Source: Microbispora hainanensis
Lineage (GTDB): Bacteria; Actinomycetota; Actinomycetes; Streptosporangiales; Streptosporangiaceae
Length of the DNA: 64,000 bases
Direction of reading: 5' to 3'
NCBI RefSeq assembly: GCF_006874475.1
Contig: NZ_VIRM01000009.1
Coordinates: forward strand, 124,001-188,000
In this document: positions 38,041 through 47,794 of the stretch, in pieces
How the letters are laid out: every line of letters begins with the position of its first letter
Position numbering within the stretch: the stretch's first letter is position 1
Notes under the pieces: model-generated
Told to the model about the DNA's origin: nothing
The model's database searches: none
Seen by the model: the letters and a program-made list of their open reading frames with translations, nothing else
Position numbers and translations under genes: made by a program

Positions 38041-39159
38041 ATGGAGGAGTCGCGGGGGCCGCTGACGGGGATCCGGGTACTTGAGCTGGCCGGTCTCGCG
38101 CCCGGGCCGTTCGCCGGGATGATGCTGGCCGACCACGGCGCCGAAGTTCTGCGCGTCGACCGGGTGAAGGCCGTGAACGACACCCCGCGCCGCGACGTCA
38201 TGGACCGCGGCAAGCGCACGATCGGCCTCGATCTGAAGTCGCCGGAGGGCGTGGCCGCCTTCAAGCGGCTGGCCGAACGGGCCGACGTGGTGATCGAGGT
38301 GTTCCGGCCCGGAGTCGCGGAACGGCTCGGCATCGGGCCCGCCGACCTGCACGCGGTCAACGAGCGGCTGGTCTACGGCCGCATGACCGGCTGGGGGCAG
38401 GACGGCCCGCTCGCCTCCAGGGCCGGGCACGACATCGACTACATCGCGATCGCCGGGGTGCTGTCGATGCTGGGCCGCGCGGGCGACAAGCCCACCCCGC
38501 CGATCAACATCCTCGGCGACTTCGCCGGCGGCGGGCTCATGCTGGCGTACGGCGTGCTGCTGGCGCTGCTGGAGCGCGAGCGCACCGGACGCGGCCGGGT
38601 GGTGGACGCCGCGATGGTCGACGGCGCGGCGCTGCTGTTCTCGATGTTCTACGCCGGGGTGCACTCCGGTCGCTGGGGCCCGCGCGGCACCAACCTCCTC
38701 GACACCGGCGCCCCCATGTACGACACGTACGAGACGGCCGACGGCGGCCATCTCGCCGTGGGCGCGCTCGAACCGCAGTTCTGGGCGGAGATGCTCGCCC
38801 GGATGGGCGTCGACGACATGCCCGACCGCGACGACCCGGCCAACTGGCCCGCCATCAGGGAGCGGCTGACCGAGATCTTCCGGTCGCGCACCCGGGCCGA
38901 GTGGGAGGCGGTCTTCGAAGGGTCCGACGCCTGCGTGTCCCCGGTGCTCGACCCGCGCGAGGCCGTACGGCATCCGCACAACCGGGCGCGCGGCACGTTC
39001 GTGGAGGTCGACGGGCTGCCGCAGGCCGCGCCCGCGCCCCGGCTGGCCGGCGCTCCGCGCGGCGACCTGTCCCCGGCCACCCGGCTGCACGACCTGAGCG
39101 CCTGGGGCCTGCCCGGCGACGAGGCGAAGGCCCTGCGCGCCGCCGGCGTGCTGGCCTGA
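38041..39159 (+). CDS. Alpha-methylacyl-CoA racemase / CoA-transferase family III
   Basis: A 372-residue CaiB/BaiF-fold protein. The racemase residues are visible: His130 and Asp in AGHDIDYIA and Asp160 in ILGDFAGGG, matching His126/Asp156 of mycobacterial MCR. It epimerises 2-methylacyl-CoA thioesters so that branched chains can enter beta-oxidation. This suits a neighbourhood with P450s, an acyl-CoA ligase and methyl-branched fatty acid synthesis. GAGGAGGG precedes ATG 38041. The last 60 residues are Pro/Ala/Arg-rich, as in other actinobacterial members. Confidence 0.9.
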   Translation: MEESRGPLTGIRVLELAGLAPGPFAGMMLADHGAEVLRVDRVKAVNDTPRRDVMDRGKRTIGLDLKSPEGVAAFKRLAERADVVIEVFRPGVAERLGIGPADLHAVNERLVYGRMTGWGQDGPLASRAGHDIDYIAIAGVLSMLGRAGDKPTPPINILGDFAGGGLMLAYGVLLALLERERTGRGRVVDAAMVDGAALLFSMFYAGVHSGRWGPRGTNLLDTGAPMYDTYETADGGHLAVGALEPQFWAEMLARMGVDDMPDRDDPANWPAIRERLTEIFRSRTRAEWEAVFEGSDACVSPVLDPREAVRHPHNRARGTFVEVDGLPQAAPAPRLAGAPRGDLSPATRLHDLSAWGLPGDEAKALRAAGVLA

Positions 39160-39346
39160 CCGGTTCCCGCAGCGCCCCACCTTCTCCGGGGTTCCAACCC
39201 CGGCCCCGCCCCTCGGCCGTTCCGGCCCGACCGGCTCCCCTGCTGTTCCGGCCTGACCGGCTCTCGCGCCGACCGTCCCCCTGGCCGGTCCGGCCCGCCC
39301 CCCTGCCCCCCGTTTCCCCCCGACGATCGAGGAGTTCCCCCCGCAC

Positions 39347-39994
39347 ATGGACATTTTCGAGGCCCTCTACACGACCCGCGCCATGCGGCGGGTCAAGCCC
39401 GACCCGATCCCCACGGAGGTGCAGGAACGCATCCTGGACGCCGCCGTCCGCGCCCCCAGCCCGGGCAACACCCAGAGCTGGCGGTTCCTGCTGGTGGACG
39501 ATCCCGAGGTGAAGGAGCAGCTCGGGCCGCTCTACCGGCAGGCGCTCGGCGTCCTGTTCGAGACGCACTACAAGCCGATGCGCGAGCGGGCCGAGGCGAC
39601 CGGCGACACCCGCACGCTCAACGTCATGCGGTCGGCCCAGCACCTGGCCGACCACTTCGAGTCCTATCCGCTGATGCTGTTCGCCTTCACCCGCAACGAC
39701 CCCAGCGGCGGCTCCATCTACCCCTCGGTCTGGAGCGCCCAGCTCGCCGCCCGCGCGTTCGGGGTCGGCAGCGCGCTGACCACCGTGCTGGGGCTGTTCC
39801 ACGGCGAGGAGACCATGCGGATCCTCGGCGTTCCCGAGGGCAAGGGCTGGCAGATCGCCTGCACCGTCACCTTCGGCTATCCGACCGGCCGCTGGGGCGT
39901 GGCCCCGCGCCGGCCCGTCCACGAGGTGTCCTTCCGCAACCAGTGGGGCGAGCCGGTCGGCTTCGAGATCCCCGAGCCCCTCTGGACGCCCTGA
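39347..39994 (+). CDS. Nitroreductase-family flavoprotein
   Basis: FMN-dependent oxidoreductase, 215 residues. The N-terminal FMN site reads TTRAMRRVKPDPIP, followed by APSPGNTQSWRF, then the C-terminal GKGWQIACTVTFGYP, all typical. Substrates in this family range from nitroaromatics to quinones or enones, and none can be specified here. The 187-bp gap before it is C/T-rich with repeated GACCGGCT-like blocks and no clear promoter; GAGGAG lies 13 bp before the ATG. Read-through from the racemase gene is possible. Confidence 0.88.
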   Translation: MDIFEALYTTRAMRRVKPDPIPTEVQERILDAAVRAPSPGNTQSWRFLLVDDPEVKEQLGPLYRQALGVLFETHYKPMRERAEATGDTRTLNVMRSAQHLADHFESYPLMLFAFTRNDPSGGSIYPSVWSAQLAARAFGVGSALTTVLGLFHGEETMRILGVPEGKGWQIACTVTFGYPTGRWGVAPRRPVHEVSFRNQWGEPVGFEIPEPLWTP

Positions 39995-40009
39995 GCCGAT
40001 CACGCTGAC

Positions 40010-40089
40010 CGCCCTCCGATGAAGCAGGTGTTGAATCGAATGTAGTACAACTACTACATTCGACAGCACGGCTACTTCATTGGAGGGCG
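40010..40089. repeat. Nested inverted repeat covering promoter and ribosome binding site of the ABC exporter
   Basis: Outer arms 40010-40024 and 40075-40089 pair over 15 bp with a single G-T. Inner arms 40036-40046 and 40053-40063 pair perfectly over 11 bp. The right outer arm contains the GGAGGG ribosome binding site (40082-40087) of the downstream gene, so a transcript starting upstream of 40010 would hide it. Confidence 0.75.
40031..40063 (+). promoter_or_regulatory. Operator-covered promoter of the ABC exporter operon
   Basis: TTGAAT (40031-40036), 18 bp, TACATT (40055-40060) forms a promoter. The perfect palindrome TCGAATGTAGT-ACAACT-ACTACATTCGA (40036-40063) spans it almost completely, so a dimeric repressor would block RNA polymerase. 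The inner GTAGT-ACA-ACTAC resembles sites of GntR (YtrA-type) regulators; that identity is a guess. Confidence 0.65.
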
Positions 40090-40090
40090 C

Positions 40091-40963
40091 ATGCATGACG
40101 TCGCCATCCGCGTACGCGGACTCCGCATGGCGTACGGGCCCGTTCAGGTCCTGAACGGCGTCGACCTCGACCTGCGCAGGGGCGAGGTGTTCACGCTGCT
40201 GGGGCCCAACGGCGCCGGCAAGACCACCCTGGTCGAGATCCTGGAAGGGTTCCGTACGGGCTGGTCCGGCGAGGTCGAGGTGCTCGGCGAGAACCCGGCG
40301 CGCGCCGGGGACGCCTGGCGGGCACGGCTCGGCGTGGTGATGCAGTCGTGGCGCGATCACCCCCGCTGGCGGGTGCGCGACCTGCTCGCGCACGTCGCGG
40401 CGCACTACGACGATCCCCACGACGTCGACGAGCTGCTCGCCACGCTCGGCCTGACCGACGCGGCGCGCAACCGGGCGGGGGTGCTGTCCGGGGGCCAGCG
40501 CCGCAGGCTCGACGTCGCGCTCGGCATCGTCGGCCGCCCCGACGTGCTGTTCCTCGACGAGCCCACGACCGGGTTCGACCCCGAGGCCCGGCGGGAGTTC
40601 CACCTGCTGATCGAGCGGCTGGCCGGCGAGGACGGCCTGACCGTGCTGCTCACCACGCACGACCTGGCCGAGGCAGAGCGGCTGTCCGGGCGGATCGCCG
40701 TGCTCGTGGCCGGGCGGGTGGTCACCTGCGGCAGCCCGGCCGAGCTGGCGCACGCCGTACAGGCGCCGTCGCTGGTCCGCTGGGCGGACGGCGAGCTGGA
40801 GACCGCCGACCCCTCCGGGGTGGCCTGGGACCTGCACCAGCGGTACGGCGGCCCGGTCCCGGGGCTGGAGATCAGGCGGCCGACCCTGGAGGAGAGCTAC
40901 CTGGATCTCATCGAGGAGGCGCGGGGAACGCGCGAGACGGCGGCTGTGGGAGGGGCACGATGA
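40091..40963 (+). CDS. ABC-2 exporter ATP-binding protein (DrrA-like)
   Basis: ATPase subunit of 290 residues. Walker A is GPNGAGKTT, the signature LSGGQRRRLD, Walker B VLFLDEPTT and the switch His is in LLTTHDLAEAE. The C-terminal tail, SLVRWADGELETADPSG and PTLEESYLDLI, is typical of DrrA/NodI-type exporters of antibiotics or lipids. It starts at ATG 40091 with the site GGAGGG. Its stop overlaps the permease start (ATGA), so the subunits are coupled. Its upstream region carries the nested palindrome described separately. Confidence 0.93.
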   Translation: MHDVAIRVRGLRMAYGPVQVLNGVDLDLRRGEVFTLLGPNGAGKTTLVEILEGFRTGWSGEVEVLGENPARAGDAWRARLGVVMQSWRDHPRWRVRDLLAHVAAHYDDPHDVDELLATLGLTDAARNRAGVLSGGQRRRLDVALGIVGRPDVLFLDEPTTGFDPEARREFHLLIERLAGEDGLTVLLTTHDLAEAERLSGRIAVLVAGRVVTCGSPAELAHAVQAPSLVRWADGELETADPSGVAWDLHQRYGGPVPGLEIRRPTLEESYLDLIEEARGTRETAAVGGAR

Positions 40964-41751
40964 ACGCGACGATTCTGGGCCTGCGGCGGGGCTGGACCGA
41001 GCAGCTCAATATCTGGAGCGACCGCAAGGAGCTGCTGAACGGCCTTGCCGGGACCGTCGGCACCTACGTGGTGCTCATCCTGTTCATCGGCGGCAACAAC
41101 GTGCCCGGCACACCCGTGTCCATGGCCGCGTTCATGACGCCGGGGTTCCTGGCGTTCGCGGTGTTCTCGACCGGGCTGATGGGGCTGCCCATGCTGATCG
41201 CCGCCGATCGCGAGGAGGGCACGCTGATGCGCGCCCGGACGCTGCCCGGAGGCATCCGGGTCTACCTGACCGGGCGGGCCGTCACGACGCTGCTCACGAT
41301 CGCGCTGAACGCCGCGCTCGTCCTGCTGGCGGCCGTGCCGCTCGCCGGTGTGGCCGCGCCGCCGACGCCCGGGCGGTGGCTGACGCTCGTCTGGGTCCTG
41401 GTGCTCGGCACGCTGGCCGTCGTGCCCATCGGCGCGGCGATCGGCACCCTGGTGTCCGGCCCGAAGGCGGCCGCGGCCATGCTCGCCCTGCCGGCGATGC
41501 TCCTGATGCTCATCTCCGGGGTGATGTTCCCGCTGGAGATGATGCCCGGCGTGGTGCGCGGCATCGCCCAGGTCTTCCCGCTCTACTGGCAGGGCCTCGG
41601 ACTGCGCGCGGTGTTCCTGCCCGACTCGGTCCTCGCGGCCGAGCTCGGGAACAGCCGGCCGCTCGGCCGGGCCGCGGCCGTTCTGGGCGCGTGGGCCGTC
41701 GGCGGTATCGTTCTAGCCCCCTGGTTGCTGCGCCGGGTCCGTGGACGGTGA
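40960..41751 (+). CDS. ABC-2 type exporter permease (DrrB-like)
   Basis: A 263-residue membrane protein with six hydrophobic segments and the ABC-2 family shape, including the central DREEGTLMRARTLPGG loop and GVMFPLEMMPG before the last segments. It pairs with the preceding ATPase to export a hydrophobic compound, which is not identifiable. Start ATG 40960 overlaps the ATPase stop. A small regulator gene follows after 30 bp with its own strong ribosome binding site. Confidence 0.92.
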   Translation: MNATILGLRRGWTEQLNIWSDRKELLNGLAGTVGTYVVLILFIGGNNVPGTPVSMAAFMTPGFLAFAVFSTGLMGLPMLIAADREEGTLMRARTLPGGIRVYLTGRAVTTLLTIALNAALVLLAAVPLAGVAAPPTPGRWLTLVWVLVLGTLAVVPIGAAIGTLVSGPKAAAAMLALPAMLLMLISGVMFPLEMMPGVVRGIAQVFPLYWQGLGLRAVFLPDSVLAAELGNSRPLGRAAAVLGAWAVGGIVLAPWLLRRVRGR

Positions 41752-41781
41752 GCGGACTCGTGGGCCCGACGGAGGTGAGAC

Positions 41782-42015
41782 GTGGCCGAGGAGCCGGTGT
41801 TCAACCGCATCGCGGTGCTGAGGGCCGACCGCGGCGTCTCTCGCCGGGACCTGGCCGCCGCGCTCGGGGTGCACTATCAGACGGTGGGCTACCTGGAGCG
41901 CGGGGAATACAGCCCGAGCCTCCACCTGGCCCTGCGGATCGCCGAGTTCTTCGAGGTGCCGGTGGAGGTCGTCTTCTCCCTCAAACCGTTCCCCAAGCTC
42001 GGGAGCACATCGTGA
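41782..42015 (+). CDS. Small XRE-family helix-turn-helix regulator (77 aa)
   Basis: A single-domain DNA-binding protein. The helix-turn-helix VSRRDLAAALGVHYQTVGYLERGEYSPSLHLALRIAEFFEVP is complete and matches the short YozG/PapX-like regulators that often precede a membrane protein gene. GTG 41782 is supported by GGAGGTGAG. Its stop overlaps the start of the next gene (GTGA), so regulator and membrane protein are coupled. It may bind the operator upstream of the operon, though such small regulators usually bind other motifs. Confidence 0.85.
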   Translation: MAEEPVFNRIAVLRADRGVSRRDLAAALGVHYQTVGYLERGEYSPSLHLALRIAEFFEVPVEVVFSLKPFPKLGSTS

Positions 42016-42560
42016 ACTGGGGCGAGAGATGGCACGCGCACGTCGCCCGCAGCATGGAACACCCGATGTTCGTGCCGCTGTACCGCACCCGCGCCCGGCG
42101 CCGCCTGCTGGTCGCCATGGGCGCGACCGGCCTGCTGGTGATGTGGGCCGACGCGATCGTGTCGTGGTGCATCGCGCCGAGCGACATGGCCGTGACGGTC
42201 AACTTCGTGCTGCTGGCCGTCGCGCTCGTGTGCTACCTGCCCGCGGTGACGGCGCTGAACGCCGCCACCCGCGGACTGGCCTCGCTGCCGGAGCACCGCC
42301 TGGACGAGCGGCAGGTCACGGAACGGCTGCGCGCCTACACGGTGGCCAACACGCTGATGCGGCTGATCCTCACGGTCGTCACGGCCCTGGTGCTCGCCGC
42401 GATGTGGGGAGACGGCCCCGCGGCCCGGGTGCCGGGGGCCGCCGTCGCCCTCGGCCTCATCTCGGTGTGGCTGACGCACTACCTGCTGCCGTTGCTGGTC
42501 GCCGGGTGGCGGCTGCCCGACCCGCCGCCGGACGACGACGACCCGGACGACGAGCAGTGA
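42012..42560 (+). CDS. Integral membrane protein coupled to the XRE regulator
   Basis: A 182-residue protein with four hydrophobic segments (LLVAMGATGLLVMWADAIVSW, FVLLAVALVCYLPAVTAL, TLMRLILTVVTALVLAAMW and a last one near 145-165) and a strongly acidic C-terminal tail (DDDDPDDE). GTG 42012 overlaps the regulator stop. XRE/membrane-protein pairs of this kind are common in Gram-positive bacteria; the membrane partner may sense a signal or modify the exporter. Function unknown. Confidence 0.75.
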   Translation: MNWGERWHAHVARSMEHPMFVPLYRTRARRRLLVAMGATGLLVMWADAIVSWCIAPSDMAVTVNFVLLAVALVCYLPAVTALNAATRGLASLPEHRLDERQVTERLRAYTVANTLMRLILTVVTALVLAAMWGDGPAARVPGAAVALGLISVWLTHYLLPLLVAGWRLPDPPPDDDDPDDEQ

Positions 42561-42575
42561 CCGAAGTGACGACGT

Positions 42576-43085
42576 TCAGGCCGGCGTGGCCTGAGCCTGC
42601 GCCGGGGGCCCTGAGGGCTCGCCGAACGACGGCAGCGTGGCCACGAAGAGGTCGACGCCGTCGGGATGGTGGATCTCCAGGTCGGTGGTGAAGGCGCGGA
42701 CCGGCGCGCCGCCCGACTCGGTGTGCTTCCACACCTGCTGCCAGACCTCGGTGAGCGCCCCCGGCATCGGTCCCCGCGCCTCGAACAGCAGCGCCGGCAC
42801 GCCCGGCACCCGTACGGCGACCATGCCCTCGGGCAGTCGCGCCGCCGTGCGCACGGCCACGCCGACGATCTGGGTGTAGGCGCCGTTGTGGTCGTTCTCG
42901 TAGTCGGTGAGCACGGCGTACAGGTTCTCGTCGACCCGGCCGGGCACGTGCGCGAAGGCTCCGGGCGCTCCGGCACGGGCCCACAGGCCCGGCAGTTGGG
43001 CGCGGGCCGGGTCCGCCTCCGCCGCGTTGGTCGTCCGCACGGCATAGCCGACGACGAGCGCCTCCGGACGGTCAACGATGATCAC
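42576..43085 (-). CDS. GyrI-like effector-binding domain protein
   Basis: A 169-residue stand-alone protein resembling the AraC effector-binding (GyrI-like) fold, seen in EALVVGYAVRTTNAAEADPARAQLPGLWARA and the closing FTTDLEIHHPDGVDLFVATLP. Such proteins bind small hydrophobic or cationic compounds and can protect against toxins; no DNA-binding domain is attached here. GTG 43085 is preceded by a near-perfect AAAGGAG. It converges with the preceding operon and is divergent from guaB1. Confidence 0.75.
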   Translation of the reverse strand: MIIVDRPEALVVGYAVRTTNAAEADPARAQLPGLWARAGAPGAFAHVPGRVDENLYAVLTDYENDHNGAYTQIVGVAVRTAARLPEGMVAVRVPGVPALLFEARGPMPGALTEVWQQVWKHTESGGAPVRAFTTDLEIHHPDGVDLFVATLPSFGEPSGPPAQAQATPA

Positions 43086-43162
43086 GTGCTCTCCTTTCAG
43101 GCGAGGTCAATGTATCCCGGGTCCGGGTCTGCTCAGGCGTCGGCCGGGAATGCCGGTTATGA

Positions 43163-44629
<1,467 letters not shown>

Positions 44630-44665
44630 CTCGTCCTGTTCCCTAGAGGCATATCCGGCTCTCCG

Positions 44666-44700
44666 GGGGTAGTGCGTTCGTGTACCGACCGCACTACCCC
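44666..44700. repeat. Perfect 11-bp inverted repeat in front of the stress-type membrane protein gene
   Basis: GGGGTAGTGCG (44666-44676) and CGCACTACCCC (44690-44700) with a 13-bp spacer, ending 2 bp before the GGAGG ribosome binding site of the next gene. It may be the guaB1 terminator, an operator, or a leader hairpin affecting translation. Confidence 0.6.
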
Positions 44701-44712
44701 GCGGAGGCGAGC

Positions 44713-45450
44713 ATGCAGTACTCCCCGGCCGGAGGGCCGGTCAGTATGGCGGCCGACAGACGGCTGCTGGTCAGTTACGACAACTACGCCGCGGCGCAGC
44801 GTGCCGTCGACACCCTGTCGGACGCCGGGTTCCCGGTGGAGAACAGCGCGATCGTCGGCAGCGACCTGCGCCTGGAGGAGACCGTCACCGGGCGGCTCAC
44901 CAACGGCAGGGCGGCGCTGTCCGGCCTGATCACCGGCGCGGTGTTCGGACTCATCGTCGGCCTGTTCCTCGGGCTGTTCACCTCGGCCACGACCTCGTTC
45001 TTCGGGCTGGTGCTGTGGTCGATCCTCTGGGGCGCCATCGCCGGCGCGGCCTTCGGCTTCACCAGCCACGCCTTCACCGGCGGGACGCGCGACTTCTCCT
45101 CCAGGAGCTCGATCGTCGCGGGGCGCTACGACGTGCTGGTGGCCTCTTCCCTGCTCGACCAGGCCCAGGCGCTGCTGCAGGGCGGTGCGCGGCCGGCCGA
45201 CACCGTCGTCGTCCAGCGTCCGCCGACGGCCGGACCCCTCACGACGTCACCGGCCGCGGGCGACACCGCTCCGCAGGCCGCCGCCTACCCGGCGGCGGAG
45301 GACCGGGTGGAGGCGCGCGTGGACGAGGCCCGTACCGAGCAGGTCCGCGTGGACGAGGCCCGCGCCCAGGAGTCGCGTGCTCAGGAGGCGCGTGCTCAGG
45401 AGACGCGCGACGACGGCTGGGCGGACCTGTCGAGGGGCCGCCGCCCGTGA
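44713..45450 (+). CDS. General-stress-protein-17M-like membrane protein
   Basis: A 245-residue protein. The N-terminal domain LLVSYDNYAAAQRAVDTLSDAGFPVENSAIVGSDLR matches the GspM-like domain found in general stress proteins. A Gly-rich double membrane segment follows (GLITGAVFGLIVGLFLGLFTS, LWSILWGAIAGAAFGF), then a short domain and a C-terminal tail of charged repeats (VDEARTEQ, AQESRAQEARAQETR). GGAGG supports ATG 44713 over the upstream GTG 44680. The tail repeats are imperfect 12- or 18-bp units and probably vary in number between strains. The role is unproven, probably in envelope stress. Confidence 0.8.
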   Translation: MQYSPAGGPVSMAADRRLLVSYDNYAAAQRAVDTLSDAGFPVENSAIVGSDLRLEETVTGRLTNGRAALSGLITGAVFGLIVGLFLGLFTSATTSFFGLVLWSILWGAIAGAAFGFTSHAFTGGTRDFSSRSSIVAGRYDVLVASSLLDQAQALLQGGARPADTVVVQRPPTAGPLTTSPAAGDTAPQAAAYPAAEDRVEARVDEARTEQVRVDEARAQESRAQEARAQETRDDGWADLSRGRRP

Positions 45451-45474
45451 CCCTTCGCCATCGGCGGAGTTCCG

Positions 45475-45505
45475 ACGCCTTCCCCACCCCGGGTGGGGAA
45501 GGCGT
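45475..45505 (+). terminator. Strong terminator hairpin
   Basis: 15-bp arms (ACGCCTTCCCCACCC and its complement) almost without loop, 24 bp after the stop of the stress-type gene. Only TCTCG follows. Confidence 0.75.
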
Positions 45506-45596
45506 TCTCGTGTCGGCCGCCCCCGGTAGAGTCGTCAGCCTGCCGGAACCGCCGGCACTGAAAGCGCTTGGGGCACTACAGAAGCAGGAGGCCCAC

Positions 45597-45971
45597 GTGG
45601 CACTGGAGAAGCCGGAGATCGACTTTCCCGAGGGCGCCCCGCCCGCGGACCTGGAGATCGTCGATCTCGTCGAAGGGGACGGGCCGGAGGCCAAGCCGGG
45701 GCAGAACGTGACCGTCCACTACGTAGGGGTGGCGTTCTCCACGGGTGAGGAGTTCGACGCCTCCTGGAACCGCGGCCAGCCGTTCCAGTTCCCGCTCGGC
45801 GGCGGCCGGGTCATCGCCGGCTGGGACCGCGGCGTGGCCGGCATGAAGGTCGGCGGCCGGCGGCGTCTGACGATCCCCCCGCACCTCGGGTACGGCAACC
45901 GCGGGGCCGGGGCCCTCATCAAGCCCGGCGAGACGCTCATCTTCGTCGTCGACCTGCTCGGCGTCGGCTGA
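45597..45971 (+). CDS. FKBP-type peptidyl-prolyl cis-trans isomerase
   Basis: A 124-residue single-domain FKBP. VTVHYVGVAFSTGEEFDASWNRGQPFQFPLGGGRVIAGWDRGV contains the active-site Tyr, Asp, Phe and Trp residues, and LTIPPHLGYGNRGAG is the second signature. It catalyses proline isomerisation in folding and is cytoplasmic, as no signal is present. GTG 45597 follows CAGGAG by 6 bp. A run of 14-bp repeats begins at its stop codon. Confidence 0.94.
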   Translation: MALEKPEIDFPEGAPPADLEIVDLVEGDGPEAKPGQNVTVHYVGVAFSTGEEFDASWNRGQPFQFPLGGGRVIAGWDRGVAGMKVGGRRRLTIPPHLGYGNRGAGALIKPGETLIFVVDLLGVG

Positions 45972-46032
45972 CCGGTCGCCTGACCGGCGTCGGCTGACCG
46001 GCGTCGGCTGACCGGCGTCGGCTGACCGGCGC
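45963..46032 (+). repeat. 14-bp tandem repeat spanning the FKBP stop codon
   Basis: Unit GTCGGCTGACCGGC. The first, diverged copies include the last codons and stop of the FKBP gene; three perfect copies follow. Every unit carries a TGA. Confidence 0.8.
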
Positions 46033-46218
46033 ACCCGCCGAGGCGAGGGCGGCGTCCCCGGATTCAGGGGTAGGAGAGCGGAAGCGGTTCGAGGATGATG
46101 GCCGGGTGGCAGATACCCCCCCGAACCGCCTCTCCATGACCCCCCTCGATCGGGGTTCCTCCCCTCACGGCCGCCCGCGGGGCGGCCCCCCGCGAACGCC
46201 GGCTTCCGGGAGACCGGC

Positions 46219-47745
46219 GTGACCGCGGACGGCAAGGTGACCGGCGGCACGCCGGCACAGGACGACACCGAGGGGGCGTCCCCCGGTGGGGGCGGCCGTA
46301 CGGGCGCTCCGCTCGCCGCGACACCCCGGGCCGTTCCCGCGATCGCCGCCGTGACCGTGGCCGTGCTGCTCGCGGTGAGCCCGTGGTATGGCTATCACCG
46401 CGACGAGCTGTACTTCCGCATGCTGGGCGAGCGGCCGCGGCTCGGATATTTCGACACCCCGCCGCTGACGCCGATGATCGCCCGGCTGTCCACGACGGCC
46501 TTCGGTGACACGGTCGTCGCGCTGCGGATCGTTCCCGCCCTGTGCGCCGGGGCTCTCGTCGTGCTCGTCGCGCTGGCCGCCCGGGAGCTGGGCGGCGGCC
46601 GTACGGCCCAGATCCTCGCCGCGGCCGGGACGGCCACCTCCGTGCTGCCGCTGCTGGCCGGTCACTCGCTGCTGACCCTCACCCCCGACCTCGTGCTGTG
46701 GAGCGCGGTCACGCTGTGCCTGCTCCGGGTGCTGCTCAGAGGTGACGGGCGCTACTGGCTCTGGGCGGGAGCGCTGTCCGGCATCGCTTCGTACAACCGC
46801 GATCTGATCGTGGTGCTGCTGGGCACCGTCGGCCTGGGCATACTCGCGGCGGGCCCGCGCGAGGTGCTGCGGGACAGGCGGCTGTGGGCCGGCGCCCTCC
46901 TGGCCCTGGTGATCGCCTCGCCCAACCTGATCTATCAGGTGACGCACGACTGGCCGCAGTTCCAGATGGCCGACGCGCTGCGTGCCGACGAGGGCGCGGA
47001 CAACCGGGCGGCCTTCGTCCCCCTGCAGATCGTGCTGCTCGGGCCCGTGCAGGCGGTGATCTGCGTGGCCGGCTGGCTGCGGCTGTGGCGGAACCGCCGG
47101 GTGCGTTCGCTCGCCATCGCCTACCCCGTGGCCTGCGCGCTGTTCCTCTTCTCGGGGGGCCGCCCCGACTACACCGGCGCGTTCCTGCTCTACCTGTTCG
47201 CGGCCGGTTGCGTCACGGCGGCCGGATGGCGGTGGAGACGGACGCTGGTCGCGGCGCTGGCTGTGGACGCCGTGGTGGCGGTGGTCGTGGCGCTGCCGGT
47301 CATCCCGGCGGCGTCGCTCGGCGGAACACCGGTCGCCGCCATCAACGAGGTGGCCCGTGAGTCGGTGGGCATGCGCGATGTGGCGGCGCAGACGGCCCGG
47401 GTCGTGAACGGCCTGCCCGCCGGCGAGCGCGCCGGTGCGGTGCTGCTCACGGGGAACTACGGCGAGGCCGGCGCGCTGCGCCGCTACGCGGGCGAGTTCG
47501 GGCTGCCGGCGGTCTACAGCGGCCACAACGAGCTGTGGTGGTGGGGACCCCCGCCGGAGGGGACGCGGGTGGTCGTAGCCGTCGGCCTTCCGCCCGGCGA
47601 GCTCGCCACCGCCTTCGCCCGCTGTGCTCCGGGAGGCAGGCTGAGCGGGATGCCCGGCGAGGAGGACGGCGTGCCGATCACGGTCTGCCACGACCCCGTA
47701 CGCCCCTGGCACGAGCTGTGGCCGTCCACCCGCCACTACAGTTAG
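46219..47745 (+). CDS. GT-C fold glycosyltransferase, PMT/ArnT (GT39/GT83-like) family
   Basis: A 508-residue membrane enzyme. After a disordered N-terminal tail, the first membrane helix leads to the catalytic loop [29 protein letters not shown], where the Asp-Glu pair is the family's hallmark. About ten more hydrophobic segments and a soluble C-terminal domain follow. Such enzymes transfer sugar from a polyprenyl phosphate donor to an acceptor outside the membrane. GTG 46219 follows GGGAG. Substrate unknown; no neighbouring glycosylation genes. Confidence 0.85.
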   Translation: MTADGKVTGGTPAQDDTEGASPGGGGRTGAPLAATPRAVPAIAAVTVAVLLAVSPWYGYHRDELYFRMLGERPRLGYFDTPPLTPMIARLSTTAFGDTVVALRIVPALCAGALVVLVALAARELGGGRTAQILAAAGTATSVLPLLAGHSLLTLTPDLVLWSAVTLCLLRVLLRGDGRYWLWAGALSGIASYNRDLIVVLLGTVGLGILAAGPREVLRDRRLWAGALLALVIASPNLIYQVTHDWPQFQMADALRADEGADNRAAFVPLQIVLLGPVQAVICVAGWLRLWRNRRVRSLAIAYPVACALFLFSGGRPDYTGAFLLYLFAAGCVTAAGWRWRRTLVAALAVDAVVAVVVALPVIPAASLGGTPVAAINEVARESVGMRDVAAQTARVVNGLPAGERAGAVLLTGNYGEAGALRRYAGEFGLPAVYSGHNELWWWGPPPEGTRVVVAVGLPPGELATAFARCAPGGRLSGMPGEEDGVPITVCHDPVRPWHELWPSTRHYS

Positions 47746-47794
47746 CCGCCCCCCGGCCTGGGCACCTGGCGCTGTGGTGAGGCAGGATTACGGT

